Of a stretch of DNA of 64,000 bases, positions 7,724 through 17,538 are shown in pieces; the first letter of the stretch is position 1; each line of letters begins with the position of its first letter. The stretch is from Lewinellaceae bacterium. Lineage in GTDB: Bacteria > Bacteroidota > Bacteroidia > Chitinophagales > Saprospiraceae. Location: positions 372,001-436,000 of the forward strand of contig JACJXZ010000004.1 in assembly GCA_020636375.1 (NCBI GenBank), given 5' to 3'. The notes under the pieces are model-generated. The model saw only the letters and a program-made list of their open reading frames with translations. It did no database searches and was not told where the DNA came from. The position numbers and the translations under genes are program-made.

Positions 7724-8908
7724 ATGCCACAGGTAGATTTCTCCGATACCAAAATCGCCTTCGCTGACAAGAGCGACGCGGAACTCCAACGCTCTCACTT
7801 CCTCTTCTCCCTGATGAATTATCCCTTCCTGGTCAAGATCGGAACCCGGATCGCAACGCTGGCCCTCCAACTGCGGTTGCCGGTGGAAGGGCTGGTCAAA
7901 GCGACCATCTATCGCCAGTTTTGTGGCGGAGAGGACATTGAGGAGGCCCGCCGGGTGATCGACAAGCTGGGCGAGAGCAACATCAAAACCATCCTGGATT
8001 ACGGGGTGGAGGGCAAGGAAAGCGAGGCCGACTTTGACCGCACGGCCGCCTATCTCGCCCAAACCCTGGAATACGCCAGAGAGGATGAGGATATTCACAT
8101 CATTTCTACCAAGCTCAGCGGTTTGTTCCGGTTTGAGCTGCTCGAAAAGGTGAGCGCCGAAGCCCCCCTGACGGAGGCTGAAGCGGAGGAGTACGAAAGG
8201 GGCAAAGCCCGCGTCGGCCGCATCTGCAAAGCCGCTTTTGAATCGAATATCGGCATCCACATCGACGCGGAACACAGCTGGATACAGGGCGCCGTGGACG
8301 AGATCGCCTGGGAAATGTCCCGCCGCTACAACCGGAAGAAACCCATCGTGATCAATGCCGTGCAGTTGTACCGCAAGGGGCGCCTGCAATTCCTGAAAGC
8401 CTCCCTCGTGGATGCCCGGGAAAACGGCTACCTCTGCGCGGTGAAACTGGTGCGCGGCGCTTATATGGAAAAGGAACGCGCCCGCGCCCGCGCCCTGGGC
8501 TACCCCAGCCCCATCCACGACAGCCTCCAGGATACCCACCAGGCCTACAACCAGGCCCTGCGCTTCTGCATCGAACACCTGGGAGAGATGTACGTCTGCA
8601 ACGCCACCCACAACGAGGAAAGCTGCCGTTACCAGGCCGAGCTCATGGAGGAAAAAGGGCTGGAGCCCGGGCACCCCCTCGTGGCCACCGCCCAGCTGTA
8701 CGGCATGAGCGACAACCTGTCCTATAACATGGCCAAAGCCGGCTTCAACGTGGAAAAATACCTGCCCTACGGCCCGGTCCGCGAGGTGATCCCCTACCTT
8801 ATCCGCCGCACCCAGGAGAATACCTCTGTGGAGGGGCAGATGAGCCGGGAGCTGCAGCTGATTCGCAAGGAGTTGCGGCGGCGGAGAGGGGAGGGGGCGG
8901 GAAGCTGA
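7724..8908 (+). CDS. Proline dehydrogenase (monofunctional, 394 aa)
   Basis: Catalyses FAD-dependent oxidation of L-proline to pyrroline-5-carboxylate, the first step of proline breakdown. The (beta/alpha)8 PutA-type ProDH domain covers most of the chain; clear marks are STKLSGLFRFELLEKV (about 127), IGIHIDAEHSWIQGAVD (about 182), the FAD/substrate segment KLVRGAYMEKERARA (about 240) and the C-terminal YLPYGPVREVIPYLIRR with the Arg pair that binds the proline carboxylate. The length fits monofunctional enzymes of Bacteroidota; no P5C dehydrogenase domain is attached and none is adjacent. The stop codon at 8906-8908 lies in the same frame as the following gene. Confidence 0.93.
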   Translation: MPQVDFSDTKIAFADKSDAELQRSHFLFSLMNYPFLVKIGTRIATLALQLRLPVEGLVKATIYRQFCGGEDIEEARRVIDKLGESNIKTILDYGVEGKESEADFDRTAAYLAQTLEYAREDEDIHIISTKLSGLFRFELLEKVSAEAPLTEAEAEEYERGKARVGRICKAAFESNIGIHIDAEHSWIQGAVDEIAWEMSRRYNRKKPIVINAVQLYRKGRLQFLKASLVDARENGYLCAVKLVRGAYMEKERARARALGYPSPIHDSLQDTHQAYNQALRFCIEHLGEMYVCNATHNEESCRYQAELMEEKGLEPGHPLVATAQLYGMSDNLSYNMAKAGFNVEKYLPYGPVREVIPYLIRRTQENTSVEGQMSRELQLIRKELRRRRGEGAGS

Positions 8909-9019
8909 TTTGGGAGTAATCCATGTCTTGTCCCTGAATCAGGCATCCGGTACAAATTATTTTCTCAGCCGGGCAACCCGGACGACCCTCATGGCGGCAT
9001 TTTCTTTCATGAGTCAGAT

Positions 9020-11674
9020 GTGTTTTTTAATTTGGGATACAATAGCAATAACCCTGTGATTATGAAAAACACTTTCACCGAGTATGGGCCCGGCTACCTG
9101 GAATTCGACTTCTGCGAAATAAGCGAGCCGGACATCGTCATTCAAAGCGGGCAGGACATTGTGTGGGCCGGCACGCGCTACCTGAGGAGCAATGTAGTGG
9201 TCGAGAACGGAGCGCGCCTCACCATCCGTTGCCTGCTGGGGATGCCCCAGGGAAGCATCATTACCGTCGAGCAGGGAGGCACATTGATAGTGGACGAAGG
9301 AGAGATAACCAACCTGTGCGGAGGAACCTGGCAGGGCATTGAAGTATTGGGCAACCCCAATACCCACCAATACGGCGCGGGCCAGCAGGGAGTGGCAGAA
9401 CTGAAAAACAACGCTAAGGTCGAATACGCTGAGATGGGCGTTTCCCTTTTCGGGCGAGGCAACCCCTGGCAAACCACAGGCGGCATCCTCAGGGTGAACG
9501 GGGCCGAATTCACCGACAACCGCTGGAGCGTCGTTTTCTATAACTATGCCTACCTGCTCAATGGGGTGGAACTGAGCAACCGGAGCTACGTCAACGATGC
9601 TACTTTTAACCTCACCGAGCAATACCCCTTCGATGCATTCTTCGCCCATGCGTATGTAGGGTTTGTCAACGGCGTCAATTTCCGGGATTGCACCTTTGAC
9701 GACGAAAGGCCGGCAGCCCAGCTAGACGACGATTCGAAACTGGCCCGGGGCCTGCGCAGCGAAGGGGCCCGGTTCAACGCCATTGGCTGCCAATTTTCCA
9801 ACCTGCTGTACGGCATTGACGCGCTTGGTTTTGGCGAAACGAGAAATTTCAGCGCCAAAGATTGTGTATTCACCGATTGTTATGTGGGCCTGAGCATGCG
9901 GGGAGTAGACAACGCTCAGGCAACCGAGTCTTTTTTTACTATCGGCGGCTACAATAGGCCGGTGGATAGCGGCATCGACAACCCTTCCCTGCATTCCGGT
10001 ATTTTTATCGACCGCTCTTCGGGCTTCGCGATAGAAAAAAACACCTTTGAACAACAGGCCGCCGCTGTAAACACCACCATCGGGATCACAGCCCAGGATA
10101 CTAACTTGCCCGAAGGAAAGGAAGGCCAGCATTTGGACTACAACGAAATATACAACAATACTTTCTCCGGCCTGGCTATCGGCAACCTGGCCAACGGGAA
10201 TAATATGGGAGGCGGGGATGGCGCCGGCGGCCTTACCTACCTTTGCAACAAGAATACAAATACCCCTTTTTCCAATGACATCCGCGTGGATGACGGAGCA
10301 GTGGCGGCCAGGCAAATAGATCTCTCGAATGTTGCTGCCGGCAATGTTTTCACCTCCTGTGAGGAAGGCCTCACCCATATCGACAACCTGCTGGGCAATT
10401 CCATTCGTTATTATTTCTGGGACCAGGGCACCAACGAAGAGCCGGTGTGTTCGCCTGCTTTTAGGGTAACTAGAATTGAGGAGGACAGGAATGAATGCTC
10501 CGATGGCGGCGATATTCCCGCTGAAAAAATCAACATCCATTTACAGCTCTTTGACAGCTTAAAGCTGGTATTCCTGGAACGGCATATCTACTACAAAGGA
10601 TTGCTTGACAACGGCAGTTCTGAGGAAGTGCTGAGCCTGATAGAGAGTACTACGCCCGCCAACAGCGAATCCCGTAAAGAGCAGTTGCTTTCCTATTCGC
10701 CCTATCTGTCGAAAGCTTCCGCATTGGCGGTAGTAGGGCAACAGAATTTTACCTCCAGCCAGAAGAAAGATATCCTGGCGGCTAACCCGGAGTTGCTGTA
10801 CCGGGATGCGGTGTGGAATGCCATCCTTGCTGACAGCAGTTTCAGCCAACAGCAGCTCAGCGAACTGGAACAAGCTCGGGAGACGAGTACATCACGCGAT
10901 TCTTTAGAAAGAGAAATGGCGGAGGCATACGGCTCGTTGCACCGGGCCGGCAATAAGCTGGTTCAGCACTACCAAAGCGATACGGCAGGGGTAGTGTTGG
11001 ATACCATCCAAAGCCTGCTGTCCGGCAAACTCAGCCTGGAAGCCGCCTACCAAAAGGCCGATGCCTTCCTGCAAGCCCGGGATACGGCCAGCGCCCTACA
11101 GGAATTAGCCGCCATCCCGGAAAGCTATGATTTATCGCCCGCCCAACTCAAAGAGCACGGGTATTACTTCCAACTCAAACAGCTGCAGGCCGCCCTTGTC
11201 GCCAACGGCCAAGCCTGGCAGGATATAGCCGAACCAGAAAAAAGCATACTCCAGGCAGTAGTGGACAATAGCCTGGGCAGGGCTGCAGTACAGGCGGAAA
11301 ACATCCTCATGGCCGTGGACGGCGGCAACAAATACTACCGTAGCCCCATCATTACTACCGGGGAGCAGCCACGGGCACAACCGCCCGCCGGCCAGGAAGA
11401 AAGTACAGCGCTTTCCCGGCAGCGCCTGGTGCAGGCCTTCCCCAACCCCGCCCGCGAAACCGTACATTTCCGTTACCGGATACCCGAAGGAAGCGAAGGA
11501 GCCTCTTTGTCTCTCTTCAACCCGGCCGGCCGGCAACTGGCGGCCTTCCGCCTGGCCGACACCAACAACCAGCTGAGCTGGAAGACAGGCACCCTGCCAG
11601 CAGGCTTGTATTACTACCGGTTATTGCTGCCCAACGGGCAGTCTGAAACGGGTAAGTTTGCCGTATTGAAGTAA
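9020..11674 (+). CDS. T9SS-exported beta-helix protein, apparently lacking its 5' end
   Basis: The long middle part (about residues 20-480) has repeated short strands of the right-handed parallel beta-helix type (for example GARLTIRCL, GGTLIVDEGEITN, GTWQGIEVLG). A helical stretch follows, and the C-terminal 80 residues are a type A T9SS sorting domain (QAFPNPARETVHFRYRIP to LPAGLYYYRLLLPNGQ, ending GKFAVLK). Cell-surface or secreted location is therefore expected, but no signal peptide exists. The frame is open right back to the proline dehydrogenase stop (from 8909) without any ATG; the track-like start is a GTG at 9020 and the first ATG is at 9062. The upstream in-frame residues (PGNPDDPHGGIFFHESDV) look coding. 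I infer deletion of the 5' end next to the dehydrogenase gene. Confidence 0.7.
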   Translation: MFFNLGYNSNNPVIMKNTFTEYGPGYLEFDFCEISEPDIVIQSGQDIVWAGTRYLRSNVVVENGARLTIRCLLGMPQGSIITVEQGGTLIVDEGEITNLCGGTWQGIEVLGNPNTHQYGAGQQGVAELKNNAKVEYAEMGVSLFGRGNPWQTTGGILRVNGAEFTDNRWSVVFYNYAYLLNGVELSNRSYVNDATFNLTEQYPFDAFFAHAYVGFVNGVNFRDCTFDDERPAAQLDDDSKLARGLRSEGARFNAIGCQFSNLLYGIDALGFGETRNFSAKDCVFTDCYVGLSMRGVDNAQATESFFTIGGYNRPVDSGIDNPSLHSGIFIDRSSGFAIEKNTFEQQAAAVNTTIGITAQDTNLPEGKEGQHLDYNEIYNNTFSGLAIGNLANGNNMGGGDGAGGLTYLCNKNTNTPFSNDIRVDDGAVAARQIDLSNVAAGNVFTSCEEGLTHIDNLLGNSIRYYFWDQGTNEEPVCSPAFRVTRIEEDRNECSDGGDIPAEKINIHLQLFDSLKLVFLERHIYYKGLLDNGSSEEVLSLIESTTPANSESRKEQLLSYSPYLSKASALAVVGQQNFTSSQKKDILAANPELLYRDAVWNAILADSSFSQQQLSELEQARETSTSRDSLEREMAEAYGSLHRAGNKLVQHYQSDTAGVVLDTIQSLLSGKLSLEAAYQKADAFLQARDTASALQELAAIPESYDLSPAQLKEHGYYFQLKQLQAALVANGQAWQDIAEPEKSILQAVVDNSLGRAAVQAENILMAVDGGNKYYRSPIITTGEQPRAQPPAGQEESTALSRQRLVQAFPNPARETVHFRYRIPEGSEGASLSLFNPAGRQLAAFRLADTNNQLSWKTGTLPAGLYYYRLLLPNGQSETGKFAVLK

Positions 11675-11745
11675 CTGTATTTTCACGGTCTTGGTTGCGT
11701 CAGGCAGGCGCAGCCAAGGCCGTTTTTTATATAAAGCCAGCCTAT

Positions 11746-12974
11746 ATGAAAACTGTATTTTTTTCTCTACTATTTTTCTTGCTTTTGTTTTCTGCTCCTT
11801 CCAGAGCGCAGCAGGAAACTTTTAATAAACGAATGCACCTGGATTTCCCCGCTACTCTTTTTACTGGCGTGGCGGCTACAGATAGCTGCTATTACGCAAC
11901 CGGGGTCATAGCAGATTCAGTGCCGCCATATAAGACAGCTAGTATTTTTGTCAAATTTAACCTGAATGGAGAACCCGAGCTGGTGAAAGCTTTGAGGGAC
12001 ACAGTGGTATCCTATTCTACCTGGGAACCAGTATTGGAGGCTTTGCCTGACGGCAACTTCCTGCTTTCCGGGCAAAGCCGGGATTCAACTACAAAAGTTA
12101 TTTTAATCAAATACAATTCAACCGGCGATACCCTTTTTTCAAGGCGTTATGAGAATTTTGGCCAGGACGGCCTTTTTATCAAGTTAAAAGCGATGGCAGT
12201 AGACAAGGCCCCAAGGCCAATATTTGTTAGTCAGCGAAGAAGTGGAAACGGCGTCTCTTAATGATGCGGACGTAGTGATGACGAAGGTGGATGAAAATGG
12301 GGGCATAATATGGCGCGAGAGGCTTGCCTCTAACAATGTCAATGAAATACCCCATTCTGCCATTCCATGGAATAATGGAGGGTTTATTAGTCGCCGCCGG
12401 ACATTTATTCATGGAGTATCCCGGCATTTCCGGCAAGGACATCAACGGCTGGATCGTAAAAGTATCTGAGCAAGGAGACAGCCTCTGGAGCCGTTACCTC
12501 CGCTTTTTCACCCAATCGCCGGACTGGACGCTGATGCACTTCCTCTACGACATCAAGGAAACCGCTGACGGCGGTTTTGTCATGGCGGGGCAAGCCGAGG
12601 ACTTTGAGGCCGGCTGGCAGGGCCAGCAGGGCTGGCTCGTCAAAGTTGATGAGCACGGCTGCCTGGTGCCGGGCTGCCACCTTGTCGGCACGGCTTCCGA
12701 AAGCGCCGCCGCCGGCCCCCGCCTGCTGCTCTTCCCCAACCCGGCAGGCGATCTGCTCAACGTGTTCCTCAAAGATCCTGCCCTGCCGTTGCGCTCCGGC
12801 GCTGCCTTCCGCATCCTGGATGCGGAAGGCCGCCTGCTGGCTACCTACTCCGCCGGCCGCCTGGAGGAGGCCACCCATATCCTTCCGGTGCAGGGCCTGC
12901 CGGCCGGGCTGTACCTGCTGCAGTATTCGGAGGAGCAAGGGGTGCTGTGGAGCGGGAAGTTTGTGAAGCAGTAG
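11746..12974 (+). pseudogene. T9SS-sorted secreted protein, broken by two frameshifts
   Basis: Starts at ATG 11746 with a clear signal peptide (MKTVFFSLLFFLLLFSAPSR). Reading frame 1 runs to 12261, frame 2 holds the homologous continuation EEVETASLNDADVVMTKVDENGG (about 12236-12370), and frame 3 carries the rest to the stop at 12974, including a delta-60-repeat-like section (IKETADGGFVMAGQ) and a T9SS sorting domain (LLFPNPAGDLLNVFLKD to GKFVKQ). Both breaks fall in the almost identical context TTT-R-TTAGTC (near 12229 and 12388), and removing the A of TTAGTC restores the frame in each case. This could be a consensus error or real decay. The beta-propeller-like middle and sorting domain resemble many Saprospirales surface proteins. 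Confidence 0.75.
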
Positions 12975-12983
12975 TGCTTCTAC

Positions 12984-14606
12984 TTACTTCTTATACAACA
13001 ACTCATAATACTCCTCCAGCATCCGCTTCACGGAAAACTCCTTTTTGGTCGTCAGTATGCTGGCCTTCATCATTTCCTTCCATTTTTCCGGTTTGTCGTA
13101 ATAAGTCGGCACCACCTCTTCCAGCAGCACCTTGTAGAGCGCTTCCCGGTCGTGGTTGTCCTGCTCCGTTTCGTCTTTGCTTTCGAAGGCATCGCCGATC
13201 TGCCAGCCGTTGACGCCGTGTTTGCAGGCCTCCGGCCACCAGCCGTCGAGGATGCTCAGGTTGAGCACGCCGTTCATGGAGGCTTTCATGCCAGAGGTGC
13301 CGCTGGCCTCCTTGGGCCGGCGCGGGTTGTTGAGCCATACGTCGGAACCCCGGGTGAGGTGGGCGCCGATCTCCATGTCGTAGTTTTCCAGGAAGGCGAC
13401 AGCTTTGGGATACCTTTTGGACATGGCCACCAGGTTGGCGGCGATCTCTTTGCCCTGGTCATCGAGCGGGTGGGCGCGGCCGGAGAAGGCGATCTGTATC
13501 CTGCCCTCTTCGAGGTAGGGGGCGATCACCTCCGGCCTGGAGAAGATCAGGTCGCTGCGCTTGTAAGGCACCGAGCGCCGGGCAAAGCCGATGAGCAGTT
13601 TGTTTTCGTCGAATTCGACGCCATTCTTCTCTTTGATGAACTGGATGAGCGCGCGCTTATTTTCCTGGTGCGGCGCCCAGAGGTCTTTGCCCTGTTCTGC
13701 CGCTTCGGTCATGGCGCTGTCCACCCACGTGCCGAGGTGGATGCCGTTGGTGATGGCCACGATCTCGGACCGGCCGTGGATGTGCTTCCACATCTTGTTG
13801 GCCGTTTTGCCGTGCAGCTTGGCTACGGCGTTGGACTTCCGGGACAGCCGCAGGGCGCCGACGGTCATGTTGAACGGGTCGCCCGCCAGGCGGCGCAGCT
13901 GGCTGGGCTTCATGCCCAGGTTGGCGCCCATGTACATCAGGCGGTCGACCGGGTGGGATTCGTTGCCCTGGATCACAGGCGTATGGGTGGTGAAGACGAT
14001 CTGCTCGCGGCTGGCCGCCCAGGCCTCGTCGAAAGTCATGCCGTCTTCCATCTTTTCCCGCATCAGCTCAAAGCCGGCGAAGAGGGCGTGCCCTTCGTTG
14101 AAGTGGTAGACGTCGACGTCGATGCCCAGGGAGCGCAGCGCCCGCACCCCGCCAACGCCGAGCACCAGTTCCTGGGCGATCCGCTCCTCGCCGAACCAGC
14201 CGTAGAGCTGGCCGGTGATCCAGGCATCCTCGTTGCCTGGCACGTCAGTGTCCAGCAGGTACAGGGGAGCGTTGCCAAAAGCATCGAGCTTCCAGACTTT
14301 GCACTGCACGTTCCGGCCCCGGATTTCTACGTTGACCGATACGCCGGTGTCTTCCATCAGGTCGTCGTAATTGTAGTTGTGGTAGGTATCGTAGGGCTTG
14401 CCGTCCTTGCCGATCACCTGGTCGGTATATCCCTGTTTCCATTTGATGCCGATGCCGACGATGGGGTAGCTGTATTCTCTGGCGCCTTTCATGTAGTCGC
14501 CGGCCAGGATGCCCAGCCCGCCGGCATAGGCTTTGAAGCGGTTGTCGAGCCCGTATTCCATGCAAAAGTAAGCCACGCGGGGCAGGGTGTTTTTTTTATC
14601 CGTCAT
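12984..14606 (-). CDS. glgP: Alpha-glucan (glycogen) phosphorylase, short form (540 aa)
   Basis: Releases glucose-1-phosphate from glycogen or maltodextrin (GT35). The protein starts with RVAYFCMEYGLDNRFKAYAGGLG, typical of the short bacterial form that lacks the long regulatory N-terminus. Further marks are VYHFNEGHALFAGFE, FTTHTPVIQGNE, ITNGIHLGTWVD, FARRSVPYKRSDLI and EASGTSGMKASMNGVLN, in which Lys of SGMKA (about residue 441) is the pyridoxal-phosphate lysine. Length is usual for the short form (about 550). It stands alone between a convergent T9SS gene and a strong hairpin at 14639-14694, so it is probably transcribed on its own. Confidence 0.93.
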   Translation of the reverse strand: MTDKKNTLPRVAYFCMEYGLDNRFKAYAGGLGILAGDYMKGAREYSYPIVGIGIKWKQGYTDQVIGKDGKPYDTYHNYNYDDLMEDTGVSVNVEIRGRNVQCKVWKLDAFGNAPLYLLDTDVPGNEDAWITGQLYGWFGEERIAQELVLGVGGVRALRSLGIDVDVYHFNEGHALFAGFELMREKMEDGMTFDEAWAASREQIVFTTHTPVIQGNESHPVDRLMYMGANLGMKPSQLRRLAGDPFNMTVGALRLSRKSNAVAKLHGKTANKMWKHIHGRSEIVAITNGIHLGTWVDSAMTEAAEQGKDLWAPHQENKRALIQFIKEKNGVEFDENKLLIGFARRSVPYKRSDLIFSRPEVIAPYLEEGRIQIAFSGRAHPLDDQGKEIAANLVAMSKRYPKAVAFLENYDMEIGAHLTRGSDVWLNNPRRPKEASGTSGMKASMNGVLNLSILDGWWPEACKHGVNGWQIGDAFESKDETEQDNHDREALYKVLLEEVVPTYYDKPEKWKEMMKASILTTKKEFSVKRMLEEYYELLYKK

Positions 14607-14638
14607 AGTTTTTCTGGTTGTGTGAATGAGTTTCCGTC

Positions 14639-14694
14639 AAAAAACGGCTTCACGCCTGCTCTTTGCCAGCACGACAGGCGTGAAGCCGTTTTTT
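14639..14694. terminator. 20-bp perfect hairpin, probable bidirectional terminator
   Basis: The arms aaaaaacggcttcacgcctg (14639-14658) and its exact complement (14675-14694) flank a 16-nt loop, with A/T runs at both ends. It lies between the minus-strand gene at 14880-15476 and glgP and would end transcripts from the former. Confidence 0.75.
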
Positions 14695-14879
14695 AACGGT
14701 TGCGGGGCTGCCGTTCTAACGTTGGACAGCCGGCGGAGCTTCGTACATCCCTGAATCGGGTTTGCAGCAAGCGTACATAACCCCGCCCCATCCTGTCCAT
14801 AGTTACTGGATGGCCAAATATAAAGAACCTCTGGCAATTTATAGGGTTATCCTCGCGGCGAAATGTTTGGCGGAGGTAA

Positions 14880-15476
14880 TCAGTAATAGTAGCACCGCAG
14901 ATGGACTTCCATGTCTTTCAGGTAGTGCTTCAGGGGTTCCAGTACCTGCTGCCACTTCCCGGCCATATACTGGTCGGCGACATCAGTCCCGTAGGCAGCT
15001 TCCAGTTTCAGGTAGTTCATTTGCTTGAACGAGAAAACTTCCTGGCGCATCTTGTCCTGCAACCAAAGGGTGGCTTTGCCGGAGACCGTCTCCGCCCAGG
15101 TGTCCCTTCCGGAGGCTACCCGGTTCATGTCGGCGATCATGATCCCGGTGCCGACGCCCGGATTGGAGTGGAGGTAGGAAATGTAGGTATTGGCATGCCA
15201 GAGGCTTTCTTCCGGGCAGAGCGCTTTGCGCTGGGCGTCCCGGTCGTACACCACGTTGAAATAATCCCTGATCTGGACGGCGCAGGTATTCAGGTCGTCG
15301 CTGAACTCTTGCCGGTGTTCGGCAACGTACTCGTCGAACGACTCCGGGTGCAGCCAGGCCTGCGCGAACGCCTCGTAGATGAAGTTCTCTTGTCCGAACA
15401 AGAGCTGGAAAGGCATTAGAACCATGGCCGCAGCTGCCAGGGCGTGATGGATAACGGAATGGGTGCGGTTTTTCAT
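14880..15476 (-). CDS. Secreted protein of unknown function (198 aa)
   Basis: ATG at 15476; signal peptide about residues 1-29 (AAAAMVLMPFQLLFGQ). The mature part is helical and rich in Trp/Tyr, with three cysteines (one in LNTCAVQIRDYFNV, one in ALCPEESLWHAN, one in the C-terminal HLRCYYY). I do not recognise a family. It has no operon partner; the 193 bp upstream and 273 bp downstream hold only a hairpin. Probably periplasmic. Confidence 0.65.
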   Translation of the reverse strand: MKNRTHSVIHHALAAAAMVLMPFQLLFGQENFIYEAFAQAWLHPESFDEYVAEHRQEFSDDLNTCAVQIRDYFNVVYDRDAQRKALCPEESLWHANTYISYLHSNPGVGTGIMIADMNRVASGRDTWAETVSGKATLWLQDKMRQEVFSFKQMNYLKLEAAYGTDVADQYMAGKWQQVLEPLKHYLKDMEVHLRCYYY

Positions 15477-15669
15477 AACGGCCCTTTTTAAATAGGTGAC
15501 GAAACCGGATATTCAAAATCCTGCCGTTATGTTCTTCCAATTTTGGCCAACCGGCAATGAGGAAAGTCAGGTTGATGAGTGAAATTTGTCAACCAACCGA
15601 TGAAAAGCCTGTCTTCGCACACCGTACACACCCAGTCCCATAATCAGCCCCGTCCGCCGTCGGTTTCCG

Positions 15670-17319
15670 CTATCCCCACGCCCCCTGGTACTTCTTTTTC
15701 CCTTTTTTGAAAGCTTTCTTTTTGCCCTTTTGCGTTTTCGGCTTGCTGGCGTTCACCCGCAGTTCCCTGCCCTGGTACTGGCTGCCGTCGAAGGCGCGGA
15801 TGACCTTTTCAGCGTCCTCCTCCGCCACATGGAAAAAGGCGTGCTTGCTGCTCAGGTCGATCTTGCCCACGGAGCTGCCGGGGATCCGGCTATGCCCGCA
15901 GATCAGGGACAGGAAGCCCGCCTTGCCGTCGACGTCCAGAGCGCCGATGTTGATGAACAATTCGACGCCCCTTGTATTGGAGCGGGAGGCTTTGGCCCCG
16001 GCATCGAGCGAGCCGCTGCTGAGGTGGGCCTTCATGCCGCGGCTCATGGTCATGGAGGCCAGCCGGTGGATGAGTTCTTCCCGGGAGACCCCCTCCAGTT
16101 CCTGCACCAGTTGGGGCAGCATCGGTTCGATGGAGGGGTGGCCTTCGGCCGATTTTAAACGCTGGAAGAAATCCAGCAGGCGCTTTTCGAAGATTTCCTG
16201 GCCGCTGGGGATGGATGCAGGCGTGAATTGCGTCTTCAGGCGCTTCTCCAGCCGCCGGATGATCCCCAGGTCTTTCGGGTGGGCCAGGATCAGGGAAATC
16301 CCCTTGCGGCCTGCCCGGGCGGTGCGGCCCGACCGGTGGGTGTAGAAATTGAGGTCCTCCGGGATGTTGTAATGGAAGACGTGGGTGATGTTGTCCACGT
16401 CGATGCCCCGGGCAGCCACGTCGGTAGCGATGAGCACGCGGAGCTGGCGGTTCCGGAAACGCTCCATCACGCGGTCGCGCTGCGCCTGGCTGAGGTCGCC
16501 GTGCAGGGCGTCGGTGCGGTAGCCGTCCCGGCTGAGCTGTTCGGCCAGCTCGCCGGCGTCGCGGCGGGTGCGGCAGAAGACCAGCCCGTACACGTCGCGG
16601 TCGAAATCGAGGAAGCGGCGCAGGGCCTCATACCGGTCTTTGGGGCGGACGGTAATGTATTGGTGGTCGATGTCGTCATTGCCGGCATTGGGCTGGCCGA
16701 CGCTGAGTTCGAAGGGCTTCACCATATACTGGTTAGAAATCCGGCGGACCTCCTCGGGCATGGTGGCCGAGAAGAGCCAGGTCAGCTTGCCTTCCGGCGT
16801 TTCCTGCAGGATTTCGTCGATCTCTTCCTTGAAGCCCATGTTGAGCATCTCGTCGGCTTCGTCGAGCACGACGTACCGGATCTGGCTGATGTCTACCGCT
16901 CTGCGGCGCATCAGGTCGCGCAGGCGGCCCGGGGTGGCGGCCACGATGTGGATGCCTTTCTTCAGTTCCTGGATTTGCCTGCCGATATCGGCGCCGCCGT
17001 AGACCGGCAGGATGCGCAGCCCTTTCTGGAATTGAGCGAACTGCCCGAGCTCGCGGGCAATCTGCAGGCAAAGCTCCCGGGTGGGCGCCAGGATGAGCGC
17101 CTGCGTCACAGGCTGCGAAACGTCCACCATTTCGACCAGCGGCAGCCCGAAGGCGGCGGTCTTTCCGGTGCCGGTCTGGGCCAGCCCGATGAAGTCGGTA
17201 TCGTCCTGAAGTAGCTTGGGAATGGCTTGCGACTGGATTTGGGTCGGGCGTTCGAAGCCCAGGGATTCGATGGCATCGGCCACCGGCTGGGAGAGCCCCA
17301 GCGCTAAAAATTCGTTCAT
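15670..17319 (-). CDS. DEAD-box RNA helicase of the DeaD/CsdA-DbpA type (549 aa)
   Basis: ATP-dependent RNA unwinding in ribosome assembly or mRNA turnover. Motifs in order: Q motif (GFERPTQIQ, 21-29), Walker A AQTGTGKT (47-54), PTRELC (79-84), DEAD (153-156), SAT (184-186), then helicase domain 2 with ATDVAARGIDV and HRSGRTARAGRKG. The C-terminal 80 residues before a Lys-rich tail form a DbpA-type RNA-binding domain (ELFINIGALDVDGKAGFLSL ... GRELRVNASKP), which binds structured RNA. The ATG at 17319 fits the Q-motif spacing. A TACCTTTG minus-7 element is found at 17454-17447 on the same strand. Confidence 0.93.
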   Translation of the reverse strand: MNEFLALGLSQPVADAIESLGFERPTQIQSQAIPKLLQDDTDFIGLAQTGTGKTAAFGLPLVEMVDVSQPVTQALILAPTRELCLQIARELGQFAQFQKGLRILPVYGGADIGRQIQELKKGIHIVAATPGRLRDLMRRRAVDISQIRYVVLDEADEMLNMGFKEEIDEILQETPEGKLTWLFSATMPEEVRRISNQYMVKPFELSVGQPNAGNDDIDHQYITVRPKDRYEALRRFLDFDRDVYGLVFCRTRRDAGELAEQLSRDGYRTDALHGDLSQAQRDRVMERFRNRQLRVLIATDVAARGIDVDNITHVFHYNIPEDLNFYTHRSGRTARAGRKGISLILAHPKDLGIIRRLEKRLKTQFTPASIPSGQEIFEKRLLDFFQRLKSAEGHPSIEPMLPQLVQELEGVSREELIHRLASMTMSRGMKAHLSSGSLDAGAKASRSNTRGVELFINIGALDVDGKAGFLSLICGHSRIPGSSVGKIDLSSKHAFFHVAEEDAEKVIRAFDGSQYQGRELRVNASKPKTQKGKKKAFKKGKKKYQGAWG

Positions 17320-17446
17320 TGTTGATGGTTGAGCGGCTTTCCTTCCTGAATAAAGGCCCGGCCGCGATGATCGAAGTGCCTGCTCAACCCAGGAAAAGAT
17401 TCACGGCTTTCCCCCAATCGGGCATTCACTTTTTTTAATGAAGGGC

Positions 17447-17454
17447 CAAAGGTA
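17447..17454 (-). promoter_or_regulatory. Minus-7 element of the DEAD-box helicase gene
   Basis: TACCTTTG on the minus strand, matching TAnnTTTG, 128 bp before the start codon. The long untranslated leader that would result is typical for cold-shock-type helicase genes, but regulation here is only inferred. Confidence 0.4.
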
Positions 17455-17538
17455 AGGGGAATAAATGACAATTGTGGGGAATTATTACTTTTATTTCGGA
17501 GTTCCTATAGGAATTCAACCGTCAATAACCTGCAAGCC

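Noticed and set aside
12224..12395. Programmed frameshifting as first choice for the TTAGTC breaks
   Set aside because: No slippery run, downstream structure or rare stop codon at the shift is visible; a one-base consensus error or mutation explains it more simply. Kept only as an alternative.
13152..14696. 514-codon frame antisense to glgP
   Set aside because: glgP has every phosphorylase motif; the antisense frame runs through the hairpin at 14639-14694 and has no recognisable domain.
14697..14815. Third MITE-like copy (taacgttggacag ... ctgtccatagtta)
   Set aside because: Ends pair only weakly, the TIR differs from the two good copies, and no target duplication was found.
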